From Acidobacteriota bacterium (lineage in GTDB: Bacteria; Acidobacteriota; Terriglobia; Terriglobales; Acidobacteriaceae): a stretch of DNA of 64,000 bases. Of the stretch, positions 51,338-60,421 are shown piece after piece (positions within the stretch are counted from its first letter, which is position 1; the number at the start of each line of letters is the position of its first letter). A model generated the notes under the pieces. It was not told where the DNA came from. It searched no databases and was given only the letters and a program-made list of their open reading frames with translations. Position numbers and translations under genes: made by a program. The stretch covers positions 558,001 through 622,000 of the forward strand of contig JACPYL010000012.1 in assembly GCA_016196065.1 (NCBI GenBank). The letters are read 5' to 3'.

Positions 51338-53322
51338 CGCTTGCCTGCTTTCTTGTCGCGCTCGTAGCTGAGCGCCGCGGCGGGCGCCTGGCCCGCGCTG
51401 GTAAGTTCAGAAACCAGAAATACCGAAGGACCGAACGCGGGGAACGAAACCCGAATCGGAAGAATGCCAGTCGTGCGTCCGCCTTGCGATTTCGTGCGAA
51501 ATTTTTCGACCAGCACCTGGTTGCCATGATCAGCTTTGTCCAGCGGAACCAGGATCTCCGGCGACACCAAAGCACCGTGAAACACTCCACCACCGATGCC
51601 ACCGGCAACTCCCGGTGATAACTTGAGCAGGTCATATACTGCTCGCGTTTCCGTCAGCACCGCCGACGTCGGATTCACATACGTCTCCGCCCGGAACGTT
51701 CCCGTCTCCACCGTGGTTCGATAGAGCGGCGGATAGTAGATCAGCAGTCCCGTCCGCGAGATGGGGAGATCCAGCGCAGGCAAGGCCAGCGTGAAGTTCC
51801 CCTTGTCATCCCACTTCGTGCCGCGATTGAAATACACCATCTCGACCGAGAACTCGGGAGCTTCTTCTCCGCCGCGCACGCGTTCGAGCGGCAGCAGCAA
51901 GCTTCCGTCGGACGATTGCCCCGGCCGGATCGGCTTCCCCGACAACGCTGCACTCCAGACAAACGCGCCCGGCGGTAGCGTGATCTTGATGAAGTTTCGT
52001 TGATTGTTGCGAACCGCGTAGCGCGCCTGCACCAGCGTTTTTCCGTCGTTACTCACCAGCACGCGGTATCGAGCTTCTTCAACGTTCGCCAGCAACACTG
52101 CCTGTTGCGTATAGCGCGCGATATTGACGGAGAGCGCGCGCTTGGCGGGATCGCCGGTACGAAACTTAAAAGCTGCCAGTGAAGGTGATTGCCGGTTCGC
52201 GACCATTTCTCCCAGGTCGCTGGCGTCGGCCTCTTCCAGTCCCTGCGATTTCAGATCCTTGATTTCGCCCGCACCCAATACTTCGATCGCTGCCCCACCC
52301 GTCTCGCGCTCGGTGTTCAGCAGTCGCAGCAGGGGAACTTCAATCGCGCCGTCCCGAGGCAAGCGTGTTTCCCCGGTCAACACAAAGCGTGTGGACTGTT
52401 CGACCGGTTCGAGAAACGTCACCACCAGTTCACCGGCTTTCATTTCCCAATCCGCCACCGCTGCCCCTGAAACCTGGTTGATGGTGACTTTCTCCGGCAA
52501 GTGGATTCGCACTTCCTGGGTCGCGCCCTGCGTAACCTCGACGGATGCTTCCGCCGAAATCGAACTCGAATCTTCCCCCAGACTTACCAACTCCGTGAGT
52601 GTGCCGCGCATACGCAAGGGCTGCGTGCTGCGGTGATCTTCTGTTTTGCGCCGCCAGTTGAACGTAAGCGGTTCGGTGCCGTGTCCATACGCCAGCCACT
52701 TACTGCCGGAGTTCGATTCGGATTTCTCAGTGAGAAGCCCGCCACCGACGTGGACATCCACTCCCTGCCGCGGCAATTGCACCGAAGCCCGCGTCACTCC
52801 CGACGCGGTCGCCGGCAAGGAAATACTTTCGTTCCCCGCCGAGGCCGCAATCGGCAGCGCAATCTCCAACTGCAACACTGCGCGCCCGGAGTGCGAAAGC
52901 AAAGCCGACAAGTGGCCCTCGTTTCTTTGCCCCGGCGCAGCAGTCACGAGCGAGAGAAGTTTGCCGTCCAGCCGCGCCTGGCTGACCAGAAGCCCCGCTG
53001 GAATTGAAACTCGCACCCATCCGTCCTTGAGCACATCGACGGTGAGGCTGGCTCGGCCAGTCGCCAGATCTCCATTGATTTGCAGATCGTAGTCGACGCG
53101 CGTCAAGGTAGCTTCCACGGGTGGCGGTTCCTGATCGCGTTCGGACGGATATGCCCGCGCGCGCAGTGAGCGATAGTCGTCCACCGAGATCACGACCCAT
53201 CCGGCTGCATGGGAATTCTCTTGTGCCGACAGGCAAGTTACTGCTCCACCTAAGACCGCAAGTAAGACCAGAAACGCGGCAAATTGCGAGTTACAGCGTG
53301 ACGAACCGCACCCTCTCCTCAT
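51334..53322 (-). CDS. Large exported beta-rich protein (paralog B)
   Basis: A 662-residue protein with a signal peptide (FAAFLVLLAVLGGAVTCLSAQ). The body is beta-rich with DYDLQINGDLATGRASLTVD near 80, DGWVRVSIPAGLLVSQARLD, QLPRQGVDVHVGGGLLTEKS and ITLPPGAFVWSAALSGKPI near 480, matching the same order of segments in the downstream paralog. It lacks the carboxypeptidase-regulatory domain. The start of paralog A overlaps its stop by 4 bp (ATGA), so the pair is translationally coupled and probably arose by duplication. The function is unknown. The upstream 433 bp hold no clear gene. Confidence 0.75.
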   Translation of the reverse strand: MRRGCGSSRCNSQFAAFLVLLAVLGGAVTCLSAQENSHAAGWVVISVDDYRSLRARAYPSERDQEPPPVEATLTRVDYDLQINGDLATGRASLTVDVLKDGWVRVSIPAGLLVSQARLDGKLLSLVTAAPGQRNEGHLSALLSHSGRAVLQLEIALPIAASAGNESISLPATASGVTRASVQLPRQGVDVHVGGGLLTEKSESNSGSKWLAYGHGTEPLTFNWRRKTEDHRSTQPLRMRGTLTELVSLGEDSSSISAEASVEVTQGATQEVRIHLPEKVTINQVSGAAVADWEMKAGELVVTFLEPVEQSTRFVLTGETRLPRDGAIEVPLLRLLNTERETGGAAIEVLGAGEIKDLKSQGLEEADASDLGEMVANRQSPSLAAFKFRTGDPAKRALSVNIARYTQQAVLLANVEEARYRVLVSNDGKTLVQARYAVRNNQRNFIKITLPPGAFVWSAALSGKPIRPGQSSDGSLLLPLERVRGGEEAPEFSVEMVYFNRGTKWDDKGNFTLALPALDLPISRTGLLIYYPPLYRTTVETGTFRAETYVNPTSAVLTETRAVYDLLKLSPGVAGGIGGGVFHGALVSPEILVPLDKADHGNQVLVEKFRTKSQGGRTTGILPIRVSFPAFGPSVFLVSELTSAGQAPAAALSYERDKKAGKR

Positions 53323-53755
53323 GACTTCCTCCTGCTGCGCGTAGGGTTGTTATTGAAAAGCATAGGCGACCGTGTCTGTAAAGAAAGCTGCCTGCCACGG
53401 TACTGGATGGAACAAGTCCCGCTTACAGAACGCGATAACCCGCCTCACTTGCGCCAGACTTGATGTTGTTTGTTGGCGTCGCGGGGGAGGAAAGCGGCGC
53501 TCACAACCGATCGATTGCACGTGCGGAGCCGATTCAGTTCTTCGCGCACTTGGCGGTTAAGAGCTCTAATCTGGGAAGGAGCCAAGCCCAAAGCCTCTAA
53601 CCGCACAGCGGGAAGACGAACGTCCGGCCACTTCCCCGAACTCCCCAACCCTGTGTAAAATAAGTTGTTAACCGCGAGAGCAGCGGAAGGTCCCGTGTTC
53701 CCGCCCCGCTGCCGAGAATTTCCAAGTAGACAGCCTAAGGAGATGTAAACCAGCA
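53323..53755. other. 433-bp intergenic region, no trusted gene
   Basis: This lies between the divergent paralog pair and efp. A minus-strand frame at 53445-53756 (up to 103 codons) has an amphipathic stretch (APSQIRALNRQVREELNRLR) but starts inside the efp leader and has no ribosome-binding site, so I do not call it. The efp leader has AAGGAG 13 bp before its ATG. No RNA motif recognised. Confidence 0.5.
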
Positions 53756-54316
53756 ATGTCGATCCCAGCGACCCAGATGCGTCCCGGCATGATCATCAAG
53801 CACAAAGATGATCTGCATTCCGTGTTCAGCGTGGAGCACCGCACTCCCGGCAACCTGCGCGCCTTTATCCAGGCCAAGCTGCGCAATCTGCGCACCGGCG
53901 CCATGTTCGTGGAACGATTTCGCTCGCCGGACCCGATTGAAAAAGTCAACGTCGACCAAGTCGAAATGGAGTTTCTGTACGCCGACGGCGACAACTACTA
54001 CTTCATGGACACTTCGAACTACGAGCAAATGCACCTGACGCGCGAGACCCTGGGCGACGCGGTGGAGTACCTGACGGCGAATCTTCCGATCAAGGTGGAA
54101 TTCTTTGACGGCAAAGCTGTCGGCATCGAGTTGCCGCAGACCGTAATCCTGACCGTGACCGAAGTCGAACCCGGCCTGAAGAGCGCGACCGCCTCCAGCG
54201 TGACCAAACCCGCCACCACCGAAACCGGCCTCGTCGTGCAGGTGCCGCCCTTCATCAACGAAGGCGAAAAGATCAAAGTCGACACCGCGGAAGGAACGTA
54301 CCTGTCGAGAGCGTAG
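53756..54316 (+). CDS. efp: Elongation factor P
   Basis: A 186-residue protein of standard EF-P length with three beta-barrel domains. Family motifs are ATQMRPGMIIKHKDDLHSV at the start, FIQAKLRNLRTGAMFVERFR near 38, EFLYADGDNYYFMDTSNYEQ near 72 and PPFINEGEKIKVDTAEGTYLSR at the end. It relieves ribosome stalling at polyproline. In the loop that enters the peptidyl-transferase centre the residue at the position of E. coli Lys 34 is Asn 33 (RTPGNLRAF), so lysine or arginine modification of that residue cannot occur. It is upstream of acyP and apt in the same direction. Confidence 0.96.
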   Translation: MSIPATQMRPGMIIKHKDDLHSVFSVEHRTPGNLRAFIQAKLRNLRTGAMFVERFRSPDPIEKVNVDQVEMEFLYADGDNYYFMDTSNYEQMHLTRETLGDAVEYLTANLPIKVEFFDGKAVGIELPQTVILTVTEVEPGLKSATASSVTKPATTETGLVVQVPPFINEGEKIKVDTAEGTYLSRA

Positions 54317-54340
54317 AGAAAGGTCAGAGGTCAGAGGTGA

Positions 54341-54452
54341 GATTGCAGAAGTAGATCGCTTCTAGACACGAGCTTCGGGCTACGAGAAAGCCGTTCGCTC
54401 GCGGCTCGAAGCTCGTAGCTACCTTGCAGTCTGACTTCTAACTTCTGCAATC
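54341..54452. repeat. Nested inverted repeat with 12-bp outer arms
   Basis: GATTGCAGAAGT (54341-54352) and ACTTCTGCAATC (54441-54452) are exact inverted arms. Inside, ACGAGCTTCG (54368-54377) pairs with CGAAGCTCGT (54407-54416). It fills the gap between efp and acyP and ends 4 bp before the acyP ATG, so it lies in the leader of that gene. Confidence 0.8.
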
Positions 54453-54456
54453 AACC

Positions 54457-54759
54457 ATGCCTTCCACCGAAAACGCCGCTCCCCAAACCCGCCGCTTTCT
54501 GGTTCGCGGACGCGTCCAGGGTGTAGGTTTTCGTTGGTTCGTCGAACGCGAGGCGCACATCCTGAAAATTGCCGGATGGGTTCGCAACCGCTCCGATGGA
54601 ACTGTTGAAGTGCTGGCCATGGGTACGCGCGACCAGTTGTCCGGATTGCGTTCCCGCCTGCGTGAAGGCCCGCGCGCCGCGCGCGTCGACGATGTTGAAG
54701 AATCGGAAGCGGAAACCGTCAAGGGATTGAATTCATTTCGTATTGAAGGAGCCTGGTAG
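54457..54759 (+). CDS. acyP: Acylphosphatase
   Basis: A 100-residue protein. The active-site motifs are FLVRGRVQGVGFRWFVEREA near residues 14-33, with the phosphate-binding Arg, and GWVRNRSDGTVEVLAMG near 40-56, with the catalytic Asn. It hydrolyses acyl-phosphates such as acetyl-phosphate in the cytoplasm. It is a single small domain of normal length, with a short N-terminal extension. It is preceded by an inverted repeat and followed by apt with no gap (TAG, then ATG), so translation of the two is likely coupled. Confidence 0.93.
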   Translation: MPSTENAAPQTRRFLVRGRVQGVGFRWFVEREAHILKIAGWVRNRSDGTVEVLAMGTRDQLSGLRSRLREGPRAARVDDVEESEAETVKGLNSFRIEGAW

Positions 54760-55296
54760 ATGTCGAGCACGAATTGTGATGGCTTGAAGAAATTGATTCG
54801 CGAGGTGCCCGACTTCCCGAAGCCGGGAATCCTGTTCTACGACATCACCACGCTGCTCAAAGACAAAGCCGGCTTCGCCACGCTCATCGACTCGCTCTCG
54901 GAGAACTACATCGGCAAGGACGTGGATCTGGTCCTCGGCATGGAAGCCCGCGGATTCATCTTCGCTCCCGCGCTCGCTTACCGCTTGAATGCCGGATTCG
55001 TCCCGGTTCGCAAGCCTGGGAAGTTGCCCGCGGAAACTTCCAAGCTGAGCTACGACCTGGAATATGGCAGCAACACGCTCGAGATTCACACCGACGCGAT
55101 CAAGAAAGGTCAGCGTGTGCTGATTGTCGACGATCTGCTTGCCACTGGCGGCACCGCCGCGGCCACCGCGCAATTAGCGCACGGGCTTGGCGCGGAGATT
55201 ACCGGCCTCGCATTTGTGGTCGAACTTGATTTTCTTAAGGGGCGGGAAAAGCTGGCGGGATACGACGTTTTTTCTGTGCTGCGTTACGACCACTAG
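54760..55296 (+). CDS. apt: Adenine phosphoribosyltransferase
   Basis: A 178-residue protein of normal length. Family features are [20 protein letters not shown] near 9-28, [20 protein letters not shown] near 59, [20 protein letters not shown] near 79 and the PRPP-binding loop [20 protein letters not shown] near 124-143. It salvages adenine to AMP using PRPP. It begins immediately after the acyP stop. Unlike the HPRT-like protein at 47852-48379, its PRPP loop is intact. Downstream is a 95-bp gap before a small opposite-strand gene. Confidence 0.95.
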   Translation: MSSTNCDGLKKLIREVPDFPKPGILFYDITTLLKDKAGFATLIDSLSENYIGKDVDLVLGMEARGFIFAPALAYRLNAGFVPVRKPGKLPAETSKLSYDLEYGSNTLEIHTDAIKKGQRVLIVDDLLATGGTAAATAQLAHGLGAEITGLAFVVELDFLKGREKLAGYDVFSVLRYDH

Positions 55297-55390
55297 AGAC
55301 GAACGAATCTTGCCGGCGCGGCTGGCTACGCCGGCTCTTGCTTCAATTTAGTCCGGGCAAACTTTCTGCGCGAACTTCTCTTCGCAATTC

Positions 55391-55522
55391 CTACTTTACG
55401 ATCTCTCTGACGATTCGGATCAAACCGACCCAGATCGCCATGCTGCATAGTGCGCTGCCTGCAAAAGAGAGAATCGCGGTCCAGTTCGGACGCGTTACTT
55501 CATCGGTGTCATTGCGCCACAT
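55391..55522 (-). CDS. Small predicted membrane protein, 43 aa
   Basis: A 43-codon frame on the minus strand from ATG at 55522 to TAG at 55391. AGGAG lies 8 bp before the ATG, an ideal ribosome-binding site. The N-terminus is polar (MWRNDTDEVTRPNW), followed by one hydrophobic span (ILSFAGSALCSMAIWVGLIR) and a short basic end (IVREIVK), the layout of a bitopic micro-protein. It is convergent with apt. I do not recognise a family. Support is the site, the hydrophobic pattern and the lack of a better gene here. Confidence 0.5.
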   Translation of the reverse strand: MWRNDTDEVTRPNWTAILSFAGSALCSMAIWVGLIRIVREIVK

Positions 55523-55962
55523 GGGGGAGGCTCCTAACACTTTATTGGATGCAATTGTGGTGCCGTACGATTGCTGTTCGCAAGTACCTCAAAATATTCG
55601 TGAAAGATTGGTTTCGCCAATGTACTCCCGCCAGATGCCGCAAGTCCAAGAAAATATTGCTGGTTTGCAGGGAAAAATCACCCATTTCCATTATTGGGAA
55701 TTCCGGCCTCCGACCCTGATCGACGTCACTGGACTACGTGGAAACGCATCCGCTAAACGGTACCGCCGAGAGAGTCCGCCACGGGCGGCCCATCTCCTCC
55801 GCGGAGTGGCGAACAAAAGACGATTCAAAAGCGTCCGAAGCGCTGCGATTTTTGTCGAGAGACAGTCACACCGCTCGCCAGTCTATTGTGCCGACGTCCC
55901 AGGCACCCGGCGATCCCCGCTAGCATCGAGCAGCGTCAATTCGCAGTAGTACAATCCATGGC
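55523..55962. other. 440-bp intergenic region, no gene seen
   Basis: This lies upstream of the 43-aa protein and of the DUF2393 gene, so it holds both promoters. A plus-strand frame from 55338 crosses it, but it has unlikely composition (Arg/Ser-rich, many rare residues) and no ribosome-binding site, so I reject it. No RNA or repeat recognised. Confidence 0.5.
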
Positions 55963-56466
55963 ATGGACGGACTGCTGCAACCGAGTTCCACGACGCAATC
56001 GGAAGAATCCAGTCTCCGGCCAATCCTTATCGGCGTATTCATTGTTGCCGTTGTGGTAACAATCCTCGTCCTGGTTCTTCGTTCTCAGCAGAAGCCGCCT
56101 GCACCACCACCGCCGTATGCATCCAATTTGAAATTCTCGGAACTGAAAGCGAGTGCTGCCCAGAATTTCGTAGGCGCAACCGTCAGCTATCTTGACGGAA
56201 CCGTGACCAACACCGGCGACCAGACGGTCATCCATGCCGTCGTGCAAGTCACCTTCAAAGACGACATGGGACAAACCGCGCAGCGCGAAGAAACACCTCT
56301 GCGTGTTCTCCGCACCGCTGGCCCCTACGACGAAGCCGTTGATCTGAACCTCTCTCCTCTCGCCCCCGGCCAGAGCAAGCCGTTCCGTCTCACTTTCGAA
56401 AGCATCTCCGCGCAATGGAACCATGCTTATCCGGAGATGGTGTTCACGGACGTAAGAACCAGGTGA
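55963..56466 (+). CDS. DUF2393-type membrane-anchored protein
   Basis: A 167-residue protein. One membrane span (LIGVFIVAVVVTILVLVL) near residues 22-39 is followed by a Pro-rich stretch (QKPPAPPPPY) and a beta-sandwich-like domain: NFVGATVSYLDGTVTNTGDQ near 67, VIHAVVQVTFKDDMGQTAQR near 88 and LSPLAPGQSKPFRLTFESIS near 128. This matches the layout of DUF2393/FxLYD-like exported domains. Function unknown. It stands alone and is followed by an inverted repeat in the gap before the PD40 kinase gene. Confidence 0.75.
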   Translation: MDGLLQPSSTTQSEESSLRPILIGVFIVAVVVTILVLVLRSQQKPPAPPPPYASNLKFSELKASAAQNFVGATVSYLDGTVTNTGDQTVIHAVVQVTFKDDMGQTAQREETPLRVLRTAGPYDEAVDLNLSPLAPGQSKPFRLTFESISAQWNHAYPEMVFTDVRTR

Positions 56467-56470
56467 GCCT

Positions 56471-56581
56471 GTGGAGGTCGGACACTCTTGTCCGACAGTG
56501 TTGAGGTTGGGGTTGTTTCTGATTGCCTTGCTTGAACAAGATCAACTTCAACCGCGTCGGACAAGAATGTCCGACCCACAC
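56471..56581. repeat. Nested inverted repeat of GTCGGACA hairpins
   Basis: Left hairpin GTCGGACA-CTCT-TGTCCGAC (about 56477-56496) and right hairpin GTCGGACA-AGAA-TGTCCGAC (about 56556-56575) are in opposite orientation. The flanking bases continue the match outward (GTG..G) and inward (GTTGA.GTTG), giving about 40-bp imperfect arms. It lies between convergent genes (DUF2393 and PD40 kinase), starting 5 bp past one stop and ending 5 bp before the other. Confidence 0.85.
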
Positions 56582-56585
56582 GATC

Positions 56586-59438
56586 CTATTTTTCGCGCAG
56601 CAACACCACATCGGAAGTATTGTGGGTGCGGGCGACGGCGAGCATTTTTCCGTCCGGCGACCATTCGAATTCAGCGATGCGCTCCGCATTGAAGGTAGTT
56701 ATCTGGTGACCGGGCGAGCCATCCAGAGGTTGGACAAAGATGTTATCGACTCCCTTGTCGCGAACAATATAAGCGACTGATTTCCCGTCCGGAGTGAAGC
56801 TGATGACGTTCGTGAAGGCGCCGGATCCACCTCCACCGGCGATGCGCGGATCGGGTTTCACGAGTCGCGTGGAAGGCTGCGCACCCGGTTCGATGGTGAT
56901 CAGGGCGAGCATGCTGAGAACGGTTCCCGGTTCGCCGGGAGGGCTCATTTCCGCATTCACCACCAGCAGCTTTCCGTCCGGCGAAATGGCTTGCCCCGCA
57001 CCGATTCCATACATGCCCGGCACATCGGTCCCGGGAACCGGTTCGGGCGTGCCGCCGTCGGTGCTCACCCGCTTCGTGAACTTCGGGCCTGCCACCCCGC
57101 CGAAGTAGACCCATTTTCCATCGGGCGTACACGCCGGGTAGTAATCGAATGTGCCCTTGGTGAGTTGAGTCGGGTTGGAGCCATCGGCATTGGCGCGCCA
57201 GATGCCGGCCCGGTTCGTGCCTCCGTGGAAAGCCCAGGGGATCGCGATATAGCGATCACCGCAGCGCGCCATATCCACCATCCACGAATTCGGATCGTTG
57301 AGTACGCTGGTCTGTTGCGAACCATCGCTGTTCATCCGTTGTATCGATTGCCCGTCGGAAACCAGCAGCTTGCCGTCCGAAGTCCAGGCAACCGAGCGTG
57401 CCTCCGGAATTTGCGCCAGGGGCTCCGGCTGCGTCTTTCCCTGGCCTCCCAGGTTGGAAAACACGCTCAGGCTGCGCGTAGTTCTCACTTGCACGGTGGC
57501 CGCGGTTTTGGCATCCGCGGAGAGAGTGAGCGTCTGATACCCGTTGGTGTCACGGGTGACGGGTTGCATCGGTGCGCCGCGGGAGACAACGCCGATCTGC
57601 GGACGGAAATAGCTGGGCCCTTTCTCCTGGTAATTGGCGAGGAGCCATCGATTGTCCGGTAGCCAGGAGATTTCGTGAACCAGTTCATCTTTGAAAGCGA
57701 CCAGAGGCTCGACCTGCTTGCTCGCGATATCAAACACTTTGATGGTGCCAAGCACATCGCCCAGCGTGAATACGCTGTAGACGATCTTCTTGCCGTCCGG
57801 AGACCAGCTGATGTTGCGCGGAAAATCCTCGGTCGCGACGCTGTCTGCAATGCGCAGCACGCTTTCTTCGCTGCCATCGAGATTCGCGCTGACCAAACGC
57901 CACTTGCCGACTTCGGGGTCGTTGGCGCGAGCGAATGCCATGCGATGGCCGTCGGGTGAAAACGCAGCTTGCGTGTCGACGTCCCGCACGATTACCTGCG
58001 GCGTGCCGCCCAGCACCGGAGTACGGAACAAGTCCCACTCCGTCTGGGTGCCGAGTCCCGCTTTGCGGAAGTAGACGTAATTGCCGTCGGGAGAGAAGGC
58101 GAGCGAGCCGTAGACCGCAGATGCGGGAGGAACAATTTGCGTGTCGCTGCCTGTGGGAACGTTCCGCAGCCACAGGCTCTGCAGGCCGTTGTCGTCCTGC
58201 ACGCTCAGAACGTACTTGCCGTCACGCGAAATCGCAGCCTGCAGAGCCTTGCCCGTGCTCGTGACCTGCGTGATCGTGAAATTCTGAAACGGCATGGGGC
58301 CGCTGCGGCTCAGGAGCGAGTAGATCCCGAAACCTCCAGCAACAAGCAGCACCAGGGCCACAGCCGCAACGGCGACAACGCCGACCTTATGCTGCTTCGC
58401 TACCGCGGACACGCTCGAACTACTCGACATCGCTGTGCCAGACGAGGCCTGCATAGCCGCAGGGCCGCTTCCGCTCGTCGCGGCCGGCGCTTGTTGCCAC
58501 ACCGATGCCGATGCCGAGGCAGGCTGTGCGGGACTGTCTCCCGATTCCTGCTGCGCCACCGGCCGATGTCCAGAACTGCTGTCCCGCTGCAACCGCTTCA
58601 GATCGCTGCGGATCTCCGACGAATGCTGGTAACGCAGATCGCGATCTTTTTCCAGCGCCTTGTTGATGATCTCTTCGAGCCGCGCAGGAACATCCGGATT
58701 AAGCCGCAACGGCTGCACCGGCGCGCGATTCAGGATCGCGTCAAAGATGACCGCCGAGGTGTCCCCGCGAAAAGGGACAGAGCCGGTGACCATCTCGTAC
58801 AAGACCGCACCGAAGGAAAACAGATCCGTGCGCGCATCGAGTTCTTTGCCCTTGGCCTGCTCCGGAGACATGTACGCCACCGTGCCGACGGCCATTCCCG
58901 GACTGGTCAAAAATTCCTGACTGACGCCCGCCGTGGCTTCGATGGCGGCCGCGTCCTTGCCGGTGGCGGGAGTGAGTTTGGCGAGGCCGAAGTCGAGAAC
59001 CTTGGCGTGCCCGCGCTTGGTCACGAAGATATTGGCCGGCTTGATGTCGCGATGCACAATGCCTTCGCTGTGCGCGGCGTCGAGGGCATCGGCTATTTCG
59101 ATAGCCAGCGAGAAAGCCGTTTCCATCTCCATCGGCTTGGAGGCGATGCGGTGCTTGAGCGTCATGCCATCCAGAAATTCCATGGCAATGAACCGCTTGC
59201 CTTCGTGCTCGCCAATTTCGTAAATGGTGCAGATATTGGGATGGTTCAGGGCCGACGCGGCCCGAGCCTCGCGGCGGAATCGCTCCAGCGCCTGCGGATC
59301 CTGCGCGACGTCTTCGGGAAGGAATTTGAGCGCGACAAAGCGCCCGAGCGAGGTGTCCTCGGCCTTGTAAACCACGCCCATCCCGCCACCGCCCAGCTTC
59401 TCGACGATGCGATAGTGCGTGATAGTTTGGCCGATCAT
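56586..59438 (-). CDS. Transmembrane Ser/Thr kinase with PD40/TolB-like propeller
   Basis: A 950-residue protein. The kinase domain covers about 8-280: [31 protein letters not shown], the [12 protein letters not shown] catalytic loop, DFGLAKLT and [21 protein letters not shown] Ser/Ala/Gln-rich linker precedes a membrane span near 353-377 ([20 protein letters not shown]). The outer part has PD40/WD40-like repeats ([57 protein letters not shown]), a TolB-type propeller. It is probably a periplasmic signal sensor linked to Ser/Thr phosphorylation. This kinase keeps the HRD arginine. Confidence 0.92.
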   Translation of the reverse strand: MIGQTITHYRIVEKLGGGGMGVVYKAEDTSLGRFVALKFLPEDVAQDPQALERFRREARAASALNHPNICTIYEIGEHEGKRFIAMEFLDGMTLKHRIASKPMEMETAFSLAIEIADALDAAHSEGIVHRDIKPANIFVTKRGHAKVLDFGLAKLTPATGKDAAAIEATAGVSQEFLTSPGMAVGTVAYMSPEQAKGKELDARTDLFSFGAVLYEMVTGSVPFRGDTSAVIFDAILNRAPVQPLRLNPDVPARLEEIINKALEKDRDLRYQHSSEIRSDLKRLQRDSSSGHRPVAQQESGDSPAQPASASASVWQQAPAATSGSGPAAMQASSGTAMSSSSSVSAVAKQHKVGVVAVAAVALVLLVAGGFGIYSLLSRSGPMPFQNFTITQVTSTGKALQAAISRDGKYVLSVQDDNGLQSLWLRNVPTGSDTQIVPPASAVYGSLAFSPDGNYVYFRKAGLGTQTEWDLFRTPVLGGTPQVIVRDVDTQAAFSPDGHRMAFARANDPEVGKWRLVSANLDGSEESVLRIADSVATEDFPRNISWSPDGKKIVYSVFTLGDVLGTIKVFDIASKQVEPLVAFKDELVHEISWLPDNRWLLANYQEKGPSYFRPQIGVVSRGAPMQPVTRDTNGYQTLTLSADAKTAATVQVRTTRSLSVFSNLGGQGKTQPEPLAQIPEARSVAWTSDGKLLVSDGQSIQRMNSDGSQQTSVLNDPNSWMVDMARCGDRYIAIPWAFHGGTNRAGIWRANADGSNPTQLTKGTFDYYPACTPDGKWVYFGGVAGPKFTKRVSTDGGTPEPVPGTDVPGMYGIGAGQAISPDGKLLVVNAEMSPPGEPGTVLSMLALITIEPGAQPSTRLVKPDPRIAGGGGSGAFTNVISFTPDGKSVAYIVRDKGVDNIFVQPLDGSPGHQITTFNAERIAEFEWSPDGKMLAVARTHNTSDVVLLREK

Positions 59439-59546
59439 GCGGGAAGACGGCTGCTCATGGACGCTTCATCTTACGGAGGCGGGGGCGGGGCGTCAACGCG
59501 AGGGGGGTGTTGGTGCAAATGGCGATCTTTCGCCAAATACCGCGGA

Positions 59547-60317
59547 CTAGTTCGTCGGCCAACAGAAGACAGGGCCGTCTACGACTTTGATTTGGGGGGA
59601 ATTCGTTAGCAGGACAGACACTGGATACACGACTGCTGATTCCCAGATTCCATCAGCCTTTTCATAGCCGCTACAACTGGGGCTATCCGCTTGTTTTATT
59701 CCGAAGTCTGTCCTGACTCTGTTCCAGCAATCCGACTGTTCTGTTTTTAAGTCACAACCGGCACGCACGACGCGGAAGTAGGTCAAGCTGGGAACTTGGT
59801 CAGTCCCCTTCATGATACTGAAGACATGTTTGATACGCAGTTTCTTCTGATAGTACTCAAGCAACGAAGAGTCCTCAAACAGCTTTCGCCCTGTTCTGAC
59901 ATCAAAGACCCCGAATGGTACACCCCCGTCGTCACCGTCAGCAGCACTAAAGAAAACAAACGTCGCCTTTACGCCCCAAAAGTACCCGCTCCACTCCGGG
60001 GAGATGTAAACCCTTTCATCCTTGCTGTGTCTCGATACGCATGCCGCTTGTGTCGAAGGAACAATCGACAACCACTCCGCACCCTTCTGCCCCTCGTCGT
60101 ACTGTTTCACGGCAAAGCTCGAATAGTAGTAGCACGTCAGCTTTTTCCTAACGTGTTGACTAGGCCTGTAGTACGGGGAGGGGCCGAGGTCTACGACGGT
60201 CCTTTTCAATGGCTTATCGAAGCCCTCCTGAGCGTTCAGAGAACCCGCCACGAGGAGCAACAGCACGAATAGTTTCACCTCGACAATGTAACTCTGTAGA
60301 TGCGTGGTCGCAATCAC
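59547..60317 (-). CDS. Secreted hypothetical protein with conserved cysteines
   Basis: Up to 256 residues; a GTG at 60278 is an alternative start and leaves VKLFVLLLLVAGSLNAQ as a compact signal peptide. The mature part has CYYYSSFAVKQYDEGQKGAE near 62, IVPSTQAACVSRHSKDERVY near 85, YFWGVKATFVFFSAADGDDG near 111 and a C-terminal GCDLKTEQSDCWNRVRTDFG near 187. The cysteines probably form disulfides. I do not recognise the family. Its composition (many Tyr, Lys, Ser) differs slightly from its neighbours. It is divergent from selD across about 100 bp. Confidence 0.6.
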   Translation of the reverse strand: MIATTHLQSYIVEVKLFVLLLLVAGSLNAQEGFDKPLKRTVVDLGPSPYYRPSQHVRKKLTCYYYSSFAVKQYDEGQKGAEWLSIVPSTQAACVSRHSKDERVYISPEWSGYFWGVKATFVFFSAADGDDGGVPFGVFDVRTGRKLFEDSSLLEYYQKKLRIKHVFSIMKGTDQVPSLTYFRVVRAGCDLKTEQSDCWNRVRTDFGIKQADSPSCSGYEKADGIWESAVVYPVSVLLTNSPQIKVVDGPVFCWPTN

Positions 60318-60421
60318 TGTCGAAATCAGGCGCTAGCACAAGCTTGCGCCACCCGTTCGCCAAGTCGAGACAACGAGTGTACTGGACTCTGACCTTCCCT
60401 ACCTCCATTTACAATCTCCCC

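Noticed and set aside
53445-53756. Minus-strand frame (103 codons) upstream of efp
   Set aside because: Starts inside the efp leader, no ribosome-binding site, and only one plausible helix; not enough to call.
55338-55949. Plus-strand frame (203 codons) after apt
   Set aside because: Arg/Ser-rich, no start signal, no domain; it crosses the better-supported small membrane gene on the other strand.
57969-59609. Plus-strand frame of 546 codons opposite the PD40 kinase
   Set aside because: Antisense shadow of a clear kinase; its translation is Arg-rich and has no domain features.
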